This document shows, piece after piece, positions 27,361 to 37,030 of a DNA stretch of 64,000 nucleotides. How positions within the stretch are numbered: position 1 is the stretch's first letter; each line of letters begins with the position of its first letter. Both the position numbers and the translations under genes were made by a program. Under the pieces are notes generated by a model. It was not told the DNA's origin and did no database searches. It saw only the letters and a list, made by a program, of their open reading frames with translations. The stretch is from NCBI GenBank assembly GCA_028752135.1, contig CP082782.1:682001-746000 (forward strand), written 5' to 3'. The DNA is from Ehrlichia sp028752135. Its GTDB lineage: Bacteria; Pseudomonadota; Alphaproteobacteria; Rickettsiales; Anaplasmataceae.

Positions 27361-30300
27361 ATGAAACAAAATGAAAAACTCTCAGATAAAGCATTAGTAT
27401 ATTTAGTAATTGTCAGTATATTGATAGTAGTATTATTACCTATTATGATAGCTTGCAAATTAAATTGGCGTGATATTGCAAAAATTGAGGGACCTTTGCT
27501 ATTATTATGTGCAGGTATTATATGTGTAATCGCAATTGAATGGTATTCTAAGAAAACTGTAGTGCAGGAAAGTGATCATAAAGTGCACCTAGATGACAGT
27601 ACGCAAGATTGCGAAAAGGAAGCAGAAGTTTGTAAACAGCAAGGTAATAGTACAGAAATTGGAAAAGTTGCATCATTTACTCAAGGTAATGATAGACCAT
27701 CAACTAGTAATGTAGCAACAGTATTTGGGGAACAGGAGCAACTACATAGATTACCTATTCAAAGGACTACTCAACATCATATACAGGCAGGTCATAGTGT
27801 TGCTCCTACCGAATTCGCTAGTGGTGCATTGGCAATTGGAATACCATCAACTAGTATGAGATCATCTAATGTTGTTCGACAATTACCTAAATTGCCTAGT
27901 TTAGAGGAAATGGATTTTGAGAGAAAAAATATATTACAGGGAATAGAGGGTTGTAAAGATAGTATACAACAGCAAAAGAGAGCTTTTTATTCAGGATTAA
28001 ATAGAAAGCAACAAGATCTTATTAATGTGTTACTTCATAGCAAGTATAATAATACAGTTTTAGAAGAACAATTACAAGAATTACAGCGTTTCCAAAAATC
28101 TTATTTCCAAGCTTATAGCAATTATTGCAAATCTTTTATAGAACAAATAGACGATAATAAGAGTTATTGTTTGGGTAATGCAGGTGAACTTGATGAAGAT
28201 GTATTTTTTGAAAGATTAGTACGTCAAAGTGAAAAAAATAGTGTAAGCCTTCGTAGAATTGATACTGCAATTTTAGGCATTAGTAAGACTATAGAGCAAT
28301 TAATGGATAAGATTGGCACTTTAGAAGAAAGTACCATTGTTTCAGGATTAATGGACTATATGGATTGTGTTGTGTCATCCAAAGATATCTTGCTACGTTC
28401 TTTAGAATCTCACACGCAAAATATCTATTCATTAAAGGATCATATGTTGCAGAGAAAAGCAGTGCTGAGACAACATATGTATACTGCACCACTAGAAACA
28501 GAAGCAATGATTAGTCAGGAGAAATCACAGCAGGAGATATGTTCTAAAAAGAAAAATAATACCCAAGCAGGACAAAATAGTAAAAAGTCAAAGTCTAAAG
28601 AGCAGTTACTTGAGCATTTAAATAATGATGTAGAAGTAGTAAATATAGTATCTATGTTTGGTACTACTGATGAGTTAAAGGATAGATTAGATACAGTTGA
28701 GAAGTCTAAGGAGTTACTGTTGACTGAAATAAGATCTAATCAGGATAATATGCAAAGGTTTATTAGTAATCTTCTTGATAAATTAAAAGAAAGAAAAGAT
28801 GCTGATAGCAAATTATACGGGGAGTTAAAACAACAATATGATGGTTTATCATATGTAACAGATAATATACAGGCTCACAGAAAAAGGTATGATGAATATT
28901 GTAAGGAATATAGTACTTTTATACTAAAATCTTTAGAAAGTGAGGTTAAATATTTTAGCGTTTCTATTGAAGATGATATTGTTGATAGCTTTAAGGAAAG
29001 AAGAACAGCTATTAAGAGCGAAGCAGAGAGGCGACTTAACGAAATTTCTGCAGTGATGGTAATATTAACAAGAGAAATCAATGGGTTAAAAAATGCTCTA
29101 ATGTGTTTTGATATGGATTTGGAGCAACCTGTTGAGATATGTAGAAAATGTAGAAGTCATTACTTTGATTCCTATCGAGAATTATCAATTTTAGAGAAAT
29201 TATATTTAGAACAATGTAGTAATATTGGTAAAGTGTGGGATTATATAAAAGAAGAAACCAGTATTCAATTGATGCTACAGCAGGTAGAAGTTGTAGCAGA
29301 GTCATCTACTGAAAGTAATGGTTCAACAATTAAAGTAGCTATTGAAGAGCAGACATTACCTCAATGTTCAAATGGTATTATGCATTCAACTCATGATACA
29401 GCAATGGTTACAGTACCAATAGCAGATGGTATTCAGGAGCAGCAACATACTGAACAGAAAGAATTGGAAGATGGTACTGAAAAAAGAGAAGAAATTGTCG
29501 AAAAATTATCTACTGAAAGTAATAGTTCAAAAACTAAAGCAGCTGTTGAAGAGCAGACATTACCTGATAATATTATGCATTTAACTAGTGGTGCAACAGT
29601 GTCTACAGTAGCATCAATAGTAGATGATACTCATGGTAAACGAGATGATCATCAACAACAGTTAGATAATACTAAGAAAAATGATAATGTTATAGTAGAG
29701 TCATCTGCTGAAAGTAATGGTTCAACAACTAAAGCAGATGTTGAAGAGCAGACATTACCTAAACATTCAGATAGTGTTATGTTACCAACTAATGGTACAG
29801 CAATTGCTGCAGTATCAATAGCAGCAGATAATATTCAGGAGCAACGGTATACTGAGCAGAAACAATTAGAAGATAATACTGAGAAAAAAGAAGAGGTTGT
29901 AGAAGGGTTATCTACTGAAAGTAGTGCTTCAACAACTGAAAAAGCATGTCAAGGAGATGAGCAACATGGAAGACAAGATAGTAATGTAGCTGTAGAAATA
30001 TCTGATAGAAACTACGTTACACAAGAAGCGAGCACTAAGAAGAGTCAAGAAGTATTGTCTAAGCAAAGAAATAATATGGATCCATTAGATAAATGTGTAG
30101 ATGATGTTTTTCAAATGATAGAGAAGCAAAAATGTATTATTAATGATATGCAAGAAATTGTAAAGAAATATAGTATATGTGATCTTCCAGCATTTAATGA
30201 GAGCATGCAATTTATTGAGCAATTAATAAAAAATTGCCAGGATTCTCAAGGAAATTATGTAGAATGTTTAGCAGAATATATTCAATTTATGGAAAAATAC

Positions 30301-33300
30301 TTAGCTAGAATTGACGGCTATACCAAAGATGAACTTACTGTTGATCAGTTTAGTGGATTTGAGGCTAAGATATATGAAGATTATTATAATGAATGGTATA
30401 AACTGTCTAATAAATTAGAAGCGGCAAAATCTGTTAATGATAAAAGAAACCAACAATTTTATTCTGGTGTGTCAGGTCAAATGAAAAGATGGGGTCATGT
30501 CACGAATGACGCAATAAGAATGATGGTGTATGATCTAGGGATAATACAGTTTAGCAGTGGTATAGAAAAACAAGAGTTTAGTTCTGATACAAAAAAGTTA
30601 CAACCAGTTATGGTACGATTGTGTGAAGAATATTTAAAGTTGCAAACTCATGTGTCTGAGTATTTTGTTAGTTGGGATAAGTTGTCTGGAAGGAAATACT
30701 TTAGGCATTATAAATTGATAGATCGCATAGTAAAAGAAATAAATGTTCGAACTCATTCACAATTGCAAAAGTCATCTGATGATAATGTTGTTAGTAAACC
30801 AAGAACTGGATTAGAATTTAGTGATAGTATTGTTAAAAAATTCGGAAAGGTAATAGGGGATAAGCTAATCCTGTTAGCTGAAATAAAATTTTGCAGTACT
30901 AAATTGCAAGCATGTAGTAATGATATTTTTGGTAAGTTAGAAAGAAAACAGGATATTATTAGTAAATTGGAAAAAGAGTTAAAACAGTATTCTTGTCCTG
31001 AGTCATATTTGACACTTTTTTATAATATGCAAGCTTGTCAAAAAAATTATGAAGAATGTTGTAAAAATTATGTAGGGTATGTATTCAAGTTTTTGGAAAC
31101 TGAGGATCAATATCTTAATGTTGAAGATATGGCTAGTGGAAGTAGCTTTGAACAGAGAGATAAATCTGCACTGGAAGAGATAATTAAGTTAGGTGATGAA
31201 ATTAATAAAAGTAAAATAAAATTAAAGTATGCAATGGCTCAATTATCTCCTGTAATACAACATTTAAGTCATGAACAATCTGTTGTTGATATATATCAAG
31301 AGTATGAACGTTCTAACAGTGATGATTTATATGAAGAATTTTTAAGTTTTGAGACATTATATTTAACGCAATGTAGTAATATTAATAGTTCATGGTGTTG
31401 TATACAAGAGGAAAAAAATATTCAAGCTGAACAATATTTACTATATAAATCAGCTAGTGTTGTTGAAGTGAATGGTAGATTAGCCATAATTCAACTTGAT
31501 GATGTATTGTATATTAAGGGAATTTGTGAAAATGGTGTCCAAAGGTTTCACAAGTGTATTGTTGATAAATTAGAAAGTAAACTAACTTTTATTTCTGATT
31601 TACAAGCACAATTAAGAAAATATGATATTGATATTCAAATAGTTTGTAGATTGCAAAATATTATAGAAAATTGTGTGAAATATTATGGTCAGTATTTGGA
31701 AGAAGCGAATGATCAAGAAAAAAAGATTCTATATGATCAAATATGTAAACATAGGAAATTATTAAATGAAGTAGAAGAAGAGTTTAACAATACTATGTTG
31801 AATTTAGTGCCTGACTATCCTGCTCTTAAAGAATTATATGAAAAATATGAAAATTCTAATATTAGTCTTGGAGAATACGATTCGTGGGAAATATGGAATA
31901 AATTACTAAATGGTTTTACCATAGAAATGAAAGAACTATGTTTTCAAATGGATGATCAACAGCATAAACAATCAAGATCAGTATTTATTGAGCAACAGAA
32001 GTTGAAGGCTAGATTAAGAGCAATTGAATGTCAGGTAAGTTCATTATCATGTTTTTCTAAAGAAATTTATGAACAAATTTCTCAAGTGTTACACAAGTCT
32101 ATTATTAGTAAGTTAACAGATAAACTAGCTGCTATTAGTGATTTACAGGAAAAGTTAGAAAAATATTGTGTTAATGTATCAGAAAATTTTGATAAGTTAA
32201 GAATATCTATAGAGAATCATGTAGAGTGTTGTCATCAGTATTTAGGAAGAATAGCAAGTGATAAAGAAAGAAAAGTCTTATATGATCAAATGCGTGAACA
32301 TAGGAAGTTATTGAGTGAGGTAGAAGAGAGATTTTTTAGTACTGATTTATTAGAATTAATAGATAAGAACCCAGATCTTAAAATGTTATATAAAGAATAC
32401 AAAAGTTCTGATATTAGTTCCGAAGGGGATAAGTTATTGGCATTGTTGAATGAATCATTAAGCAATGTTACTACGAAATTGTATAGCGATCAACAAGAGA
32501 TGTCTAATATTAAAATTCAGATAAAAGGTCTAGATGATCAGCATTTTATACAAGATGGTTGTAGTATAACTACAGAAGAAGAAACTTTTATGTCAGCTGA
32601 TCAAGGAGATAGTTATAATTATTGTTATGTAACATCTGGAGACCCATCATCTCTTGAAGTAAGTAATCAGCATAGTCAACAAACCAATGTTGATGTTGTT
32701 ACAGAAAGAGAAAAGCTTTTGTGGTCACAATCAGCTAATACTACAGCTGATAAAGAACTGGAATCTAAAGAACAAGATCTACATAAGTTAACTAGTCAAG
32801 ATGATTCAGCAGTTATAGAACCAGCATCTATAGTTGATAATTATGCTCCAATCCCTACTAGTACTGAATTAAAAGATGAATTAGATACAATAATAAGGAG
32901 TGAGAATTCCTTATTAGCTAAAATAGAATCTTTAAAAACAGAATTGCAAGTATTTACTGATGATCTTGTTAATAAATTAGAAAAAAGACAAGATATCTTG
33001 AATAGCTTTCATAAAGAGATAGTAAAATGTGGTAGTGAGTCTGATTTAGAATCTTTTGTAAGTATGCAAGATCAACGAAAAGATTACAAATCTTGGGAAG
33101 ATAATATAAAATCTATACTTTTATTATTAGAAAATGAAGTTGTATATTTGAAGAGTAGTGTTGAATGTACTAGTTATAAAGAATGTAAAACCAAGCTAAT
33201 GGTATACAAAGATATAGAAAATGGAATTGATAAAATTAGAGAAGAATTGAGTAAAGAAGTAGAAAGAGTTATTTCTAGTTTCCAAGATTTGGCTGATAAA

Positions 33301-33546
33301 CAACCTGTGATTAGTAAATTATGTTCAGATCTGAAGGATTGTTCTAATACAATAGACAAATGCTGGTCTGATTGGAAGCAATGCTATGTGGGTTGTGAAA
33401 GTAAAATTTTAACAAGAGCAAATTGTATGCAAGAAAAAAAGAAAATTTTAGATCAGCTTCAAGAAAGAGGAGAGAAAGAGCCAACATTGTTATCTTGTAG
33501 TATTGTTACTGGTGCTATGGATCGAGATTATGGCATAAGAAGTTAG
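27361..33546 (+). CDS. Giant multi-module family A coiled-coil protein (2061 residues)
   Basis: An uninterrupted frame of 2061 codons beginning MKQNEKLSDKAL. Membrane segments at about 13-33 and 42-60 form the usual hairpin. A polar linker (about 65-175) leads to about seven helical modules: roughly 180-375, 440-645, 905-1130, 1155-1365, 1375-1545, 1551-1725 and 1835-2045. Modules 5 and 6 share LYDQ…HRKLL.EVEE and are the most recent internal duplication. Between modules 2 and 3 is a Thr/Ser/Glu-rich tandem-repeat block (649-870). Cysteines are frequent at equivalent module positions. That so long a frame stays open amid broken neighbours argues for selection. Function unknown; a scaffold or tether anchored at a membrane is inference. 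Confidence 0.9.
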   Translation: MKQNEKLSDKALVYLVIVSILIVVLLPIMIACKLNWRDIAKIEGPLLLLCAGIICVIAIEWYSKKTVVQESDHKVHLDDSTQDCEKEAEVCKQQGNSTEIGKVASFTQGNDRPSTSNVATVFGEQEQLHRLPIQRTTQHHIQAGHSVAPTEFASGALAIGIPSTSMRSSNVVRQLPKLPSLEEMDFERKNILQGIEGCKDSIQQQKRAFYSGLNRKQQDLINVLLHSKYNNTVLEEQLQELQRFQKSYFQAYSNYCKSFIEQIDDNKSYCLGNAGELDEDVFFERLVRQSEKNSVSLRRIDTAILGISKTIEQLMDKIGTLEESTIVSGLMDYMDCVVSSKDILLRSLESHTQNIYSLKDHMLQRKAVLRQHMYTAPLETEAMISQEKSQQEICSKKKNNTQAGQNSKKSKSKEQLLEHLNNDVEVVNIVSMFGTTDELKDRLDTVEKSKELLLTEIRSNQDNMQRFISNLLDKLKERKDADSKLYGELKQQYDGLSYVTDNIQAHRKRYDEYCKEYSTFILKSLESEVKYFSVSIEDDIVDSFKERRTAIKSEAERRLNEISAVMVILTREINGLKNALMCFDMDLEQPVEICRKCRSHYFDSYRELSILEKLYLEQCSNIGKVWDYIKEETSIQLMLQQVEVVAESSTESNGSTIKVAIEEQTLPQCSNGIMHSTHDTAMVTVPIADGIQEQQHTEQKELEDGTEKREEIVEKLSTESNSSKTKAAVEEQTLPDNIMHLTSGATVSTVASIVDDTHGKRDDHQQQLDNTKKNDNVIVESSAESNGSTTKADVEEQTLPKHSDSVMLPTNGTAIAAVSIAADNIQEQRYTEQKQLEDNTEKKEEVVEGLSTESSASTTEKACQGDEQHGRQDSNVAVEISDRNYVTQEASTKKSQEVLSKQRNNMDPLDKCVDDVFQMIEKQKCIINDMQEIVKKYSICDLPAFNESMQFIEQLIKNCQDSQGNYVECLAEYIQFMEKYLARIDGYTKDELTVDQFSGFEAKIYEDYYNEWYKLSNKLEAAKSVNDKRNQQFYSGVSGQMKRWGHVTNDAIRMMVYDLGIIQFSSGIEKQEFSSDTKKLQPVMVRLCEEYLKLQTHVSEYFVSWDKLSGRKYFRHYKLIDRIVKEINVRTHSQLQKSSDDNVVSKPRTGLEFSDSIVKKFGKVIGDKLILLAEIKFCSTKLQACSNDIFGKLERKQDIISKLEKELKQYSCPESYLTLFYNMQACQKNYEECCKNYVGYVFKFLETEDQYLNVEDMASGSSFEQRDKSALEEIIKLGDEINKSKIKLKYAMAQLSPVIQHLSHEQSVVDIYQEYERSNSDDLYEEFLSFETLYLTQCSNINSSWCCIQEEKNIQAEQYLLYKSASVVEVNGRLAIIQLDDVLYIKGICENGVQRFHKCIVDKLESKLTFISDLQAQLRKYDIDIQIVCRLQNIIENCVKYYGQYLEEANDQEKKILYDQICKHRKLLNEVEEEFNNTMLNLVPDYPALKELYEKYENSNISLGEYDSWEIWNKLLNGFTIEMKELCFQMDDQQHKQSRSVFIEQQKLKARLRAIECQVSSLSCFSKEIYEQISQVLHKSIISKLTDKLAAISDLQEKLEKYCVNVSENFDKLRISIENHVECCHQYLGRIASDKERKVLYDQMREHRKLLSEVEERFFSTDLLELIDKNPDLKMLYKEYKSSDISSEGDKLLALLNESLSNVTTKLYSDQQEMSNIKIQIKGLDDQHFIQDGCSITTEEETFMSADQGDSYNYCYVTSGDPSSLEVSNQHSQQTNVDVVTEREKLLWSQSANTTADKELESKEQDLHKLTSQDDSAVIEPASIVDNYAPIPTSTELKDELDTIIRSENSLLAKIESLKTELQVFTDDLVNKLEKRQDILNSFHKEIVKCGSESDLESFVSMQDQRKDYKSWEDNIKSILLLLENEVVYLKSSVECTSYKECKTKLMVYKDIENGIDKIREELSKEVERVISSFQDLADKQPVISKLCSDLKDCSNTIDKCWSDWKQCYVGCESKILTRANCMQEKKKILDQLQERGEKEPTLLSCSIVTGAMDRDYGIRS
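29305..29940 (+). repeat. Imperfect tandem repeat of 65-69 codons, three copies plus a partial fourth
   Basis: TCTACTGAAAGT (or TCTGCTGAAAGT) starts at 29305, 29509, 29704 and 29911, so the periods are 204, 195 and 207 bp, all multiples of three. Each copy encodes a pattern STESN.S.TKAA.EEQTLP followed by a variable part with IQEQ and EKKEE-like segments. Low in aromatic residues and rich in Ser/Thr/Glu, like antigenic tandem repeats of Ehrlichia, though not matched to a named protein. Confidence 0.85.
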
Positions 33547-33717
33547 TGATTTTGTTATTCTGTTACGTTTAATTAAGTAATTAAATTGTAGTAGTGTCAT
33601 AATAATAATTGAGTTATAAAGCTTTATTACTAGTCCTTTATATGTACAAACTTATTTGTATGTAACAAAATGATATGGTATAGTTATGATAAGTTATACC
33701 TACATTGGTTGTGCATT

Positions 33718-34710
33718 ATGAGAGATAATGAAAAGTTGATACCTAGTATCGTAATACTAGGTTTAGTAATTAGCTATATATTAGTAGTATTAATATTATG
33801 TGTTACGGAAGTTATAAAGTTCAATTGGATTAATATTATTATTCCTGGACTACTTTGTATAAGTGCTACATTATTAATCTTATTTGAATTGACATGTGCT
33901 AAAAATGTACAAACAGATAAATTATTACTTGAACTAAAGGATCGTGTTGGTGCTATTGAAGTAGCAGGTAGTAAAATATTTAATACTTTAGAATCTCAAC
34001 AAAATATTCTTGATAAATTGGAAATAGCGATACGACAATCAAAAAGTTGTAGTGAATTATTACTTAGACTAAAAAGTTATCGTGGTGGTATTAAAGTATC
34101 GGGTAATAGGGTACTTAAACAATTAAAATGTCAACAACGTATTCTTGGTAAGCTGAAGTTAGAGATACAAGAGTGTAATGATGAAGAAGCTTTGCAGGTG
34201 TTTCTAGATCTAAGAAACTGCTACAAAGACGTTATTATATCTTGGAAGGAATATGTTAAATATTTAGATGAATACTACAACATTCAGGTTGAGCGTATAG
34301 ACAAGTATCTTGTAAATAAAAAGAATTTTATTAACCCAGATAGTGATGCACTTGAGGAATTAGATCAAGACCTAGAAGAATGCATGGAGGAATTAGATGA
34401 GGCAATTAATGAATTTACAGGATATATGGGTGACCTAGTAGTTGCAACAGCGAAATTTGAGGATAATTTTCTACATGAGTTAGAAACGAAACGAGGTACT
34501 ATTGGAAGATTATATAAAGATTATCTAGCTCTTAATGGCCAATTGAAAAAGTACAGCGATGATTTTGCAAGAATCGAAGAAAAGTGTGATGAATGTATAA
34601 CAATACTACTATATTATGTAGAAGAGGAAAAAGATGAATTAATAGTTGACACAACATTGTCTAATAATGTTGTTACTGATGCTGTTAGTGAAGTCTTTCA
34701 AAATATGTAA
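33718..34710 (+). CDS. Family A protein, half-module branch
   Basis: 330 residues from ATG 33718 (MRDNEKLIPSIV); an earlier in-frame ATG (33670) would add 16 residues unlike any paralogue. Membrane segments at about 9-29 and 38-58, loop TEVIKFNWIN. The body has two similar half-modules: GSKIFNTLESQQNIL near 83 and GNRVLKQLKCQQRIL near 128. SWKEYVKYLDE near 180, an acidic helix and IVDTTLSNN tail follow. First of the branch that fills 33.7-42.9 kb. The upstream gap is only 171 bp and lacks the conserved block, so transcription may continue from the giant gene. Confidence 0.85.
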   Translation: MRDNEKLIPSIVILGLVISYILVVLILCVTEVIKFNWINIIIPGLLCISATLLILFELTCAKNVQTDKLLLELKDRVGAIEVAGSKIFNTLESQQNILDKLEIAIRQSKSCSELLLRLKSYRGGIKVSGNRVLKQLKCQQRILGKLKLEIQECNDEEALQVFLDLRNCYKDVIISWKEYVKYLDEYYNIQVERIDKYLVNKKNFINPDSDALEELDQDLEECMEELDEAINEFTGYMGDLVVATAKFEDNFLHELETKRGTIGRLYKDYLALNGQLKKYSDDFARIEEKCDECITILLYYVEEEKDELIVDTTLSNNVVTDAVSEVFQNM

Positions 34711-34847
34711 AAGTAATTGTAGAGTTATTACCATGTCATGTTATAAGTTATAAGATTTGGACTGATGTTAGTTGGTAAACGTTAAAACTTGTTTTTCTAA
34801 AGGTGACATAGTAAAATTAGGTGGTGATACCTATATTGTTATGTCTT

Positions 34848-35771
34848 ATGAAATACAACAAAAGTTTAGTAGTTAGTCTCATGTTGGGACTGGTAGTTAG
34901 CTATATAATAATGTTAGTATTATGTGCTACAAAGGTTATCGAACTGAATTGGATTAGTGCTGCTATATTATTTTTTGTTACTTCTACATTATTACTTTTA
35001 GTTAAATTTGGATGTATTAAAGAATATATTAAAGGTAAACTAAATGAAAAGGAATTGAGTGAAAAAGAACTGAATGAACAAAAAGTAGGTGAAGAATTAT
35101 TATTTCAATTAAAGGATTATTTTAGTGAAATTAAAGTATTAGTTAATAAGATAGAAAGTTGTCTTGCTAATGTCGAAACGTCAGGTAATAGAATGCTTAA
35201 GTTATTAGAATGTCAACAAAGTGTTCTTAATAAATTGGAGTTAAAGATACAACAGTGTGAGGATACAGAAGCTTTTGAAGTTTTTTTAGGTCTGAGAAAC
35301 TGTAATAGAGAGTTTTACTGTCAATGGCAAGAGTGTATAAAATATCTGGGAAAACACTATAGACTTCAAGTTAGGCTTATCATAAATTATGTTGTAAACG
35401 GTGGTAAATTCGATAGCATTGAATATGAAGATGATGTATTTGATAGGTTAGAACAATCTCTTGGTGAGTTGAGTTCTATGCAAGAAGAGTTTGAAGAAGA
35501 TTTTCTACCAGGATTAGGAGACAAAAAGTGTATTATTGTGGGGTTATATAAAGATTATATGTCCTATGAGATGCTTATGTTAAAAGAATTAAGTGCTTTT
35601 ATGGAATCGAGTATGACTTGTGTTTGTTATGGTTGGGCAATAATGAATTGTAACCAAAAGATAACAAAGGTTAAAAATGCACTAAACAAGTGTCTCAAAG
35701 AAGATGAATCAATGGCATTAGTTGATAGTGTTGTTACTGAGTATATGGATCAATTATCATTAGCAGTATAA
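34848..35771 (+). CDS. Family A protein, half-module branch
   Basis: 307 residues from ATG 34848 (MKYNKSLVVSLML); GTG codons at 34821 and 34824 in frame are less likely. Membrane segments at about 7-26 and 33-53, loop ATKVIELNWIS. A short Glu/Lys tract (ELSEKELNEQ) precedes GNRMLKLLECQQSVL near 114 and the CQWQECIKYLGK segment. Sister of the preceding gene, 137 bp away. Tail VDSVVTEYMDQL resembles the sister's VVTDAVSEVF. Confidence 0.85.
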   Translation: MKYNKSLVVSLMLGLVVSYIIMLVLCATKVIELNWISAAILFFVTSTLLLLVKFGCIKEYIKGKLNEKELSEKELNEQKVGEELLFQLKDYFSEIKVLVNKIESCLANVETSGNRMLKLLECQQSVLNKLELKIQQCEDTEAFEVFLGLRNCNREFYCQWQECIKYLGKHYRLQVRLIINYVVNGGKFDSIEYEDDVFDRLEQSLGELSSMQEEFEEDFLPGLGDKKCIIVGLYKDYMSYEMLMLKELSAFMESSMTCVCYGWAIMNCNQKITKVKNALNKCLKEDESMALVDSVVTEYMDQLSLAV

Positions 35772-35984
35772 GTTAATGTGTTACTATGATAATTATTATT
35801 AATTTAATTATATAACTATAGTAATAGGTAATTTTTTATTGTATTGTCACTTTTTGTAGCTTATATATGTAGCGAAAATAATAGCAAACTGTATTACTTT
35901 GTTAGTATTATATACATTATTAAATTGTTGGATTAATACTACTAATAATTAATTGTAAGAATTCTGCATTGTGAATTTATGTGT

Positions 35985-36430
35985 TCAAAAGAAATCAAGT
36001 GGTGTCAAAGTATCAGATAATAAAATGCTTGAAACATTAAAATATCAGTAAAGTGTTTTTGATAAATTAAAAAGATAAAGATACAACACTATAAAAGATT
36101 TTAAAATTTTTATTTACACCTAAAAACTGCAATACAGAACTTAATATATGCGAGAAAGAGATATGGAAATGTCTGGAAAGAGATTATATACTTTTATTAT
36201 ATACTAGTGATGGTATTTTAAAGAAAATGACTAATCTATTATTTGGATATTATATAAAAGAAATTATATATTTATAGTTAAAGTACTTGAATAATTGATT
36301 CTCATAAGTATGAGTTGTAGTGCTTGTATTTGGAAGTAATAGCGGAAAGAGATCCAACAGCATTATCTATTACTAAATATTAACTGAATATGTTAGTGGA
36401 ATCAGATTTAATAATTACTATAATAGTTGT
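35985..36430 (+). pseudogene. Degraded half-module family A relic
   Basis: SSGVKVSDNKMLETLKYQ, then stops and SVFDKLK, corresponds to SGIKVSGNRVLKQLKCQQ of the gene at 33718. Further pieces match poorly. Hairpin and start are missing. Bases 35772-35984 contain a downstream-type block (about 35803-35855) and otherwise AT-rich DNA. Confidence 0.55.
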
Positions 36431-36491
36431 CACTATTGTATAACTCAATAATATAGTATTTTTTGTTTTTCTGATGTATTAGTCTTTATAT

Positions 36492-36630
36492 GATAATTCA
36501 TGGTATATTTTAATATTTATTATGAAGTAATAGAATTTGTATTGGAGATTTGAAGCCTTATTTTAATAAAATAATCTGTAACAAAATTTATATTATTGCT
36601 GAAGTTGACTCTAAAGTTACTAGCAATGTT
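36492..36630 (+). repeat. Second type of shared intergenic element, copy A
   Basis: About 140 bp (ATTTATTATGAAGTAATAGA, GGAGATTTGAAGCCTTATTT, TATATTATTGCTGAAGTTGA) matching 39831-39970 along its whole length by eye. A shorter match is at 38427-38515 (GGGGATTTAAAATATTACTC). It is followed in both places by a relic hairpin gene. The rest of 36431-36783 is AT-rich. Confidence 0.65.
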
Positions 36631-36783
36631 AATATTTGTAAAATTATAGATTAAAATGTTGATTATAATATATATATATGTTAACATATTAAAGAATATG
36701 TTTTATTGGTTATTTTATAGAACATAACATAAAATAGAATTAGTATTTATATAATAAATAGTGCAGCTGCTATATGTGTATTA

Positions 36784-36981
36784 ATGGCTTTAGACGTAAG
36801 TCCAATAGTTATGATGATTTTAGATTTTATATTGAGTGTTTCAATATTTTGTTTTTATAAATTTATGACAGATCAATTTACTATAGAAAGACTCCATAAA
36901 GATGATACTAAGATATTTATGTTACAAATATTAGATAATCAACAATTTGTTTTGCAGGATAGATTTTTTTACTTTTTGTAA
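36784..36981 (+). pseudogene. N-terminal fragment of a half-module family A gene
   Basis: 65 codons: a hydrophobic segment (MMILDFILSVSIFCFYKF) followed by FMTDQFTIERLHK and a half-module start TKIFMLQILDNQQFVL, equivalent to the second membrane segment and VKVSGDLMLKMLENLKLIL of the gene at 40357, then a stop. It ends 49 bp before the gene at 37031. Probably a truncated relic; a short membrane peptide cannot be excluded. Confidence 0.55.
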
Positions 36982-37030
36982 TACATCATATTAATATTTT
37001 AATTTATATATTTTTAATGAAGACCATATT

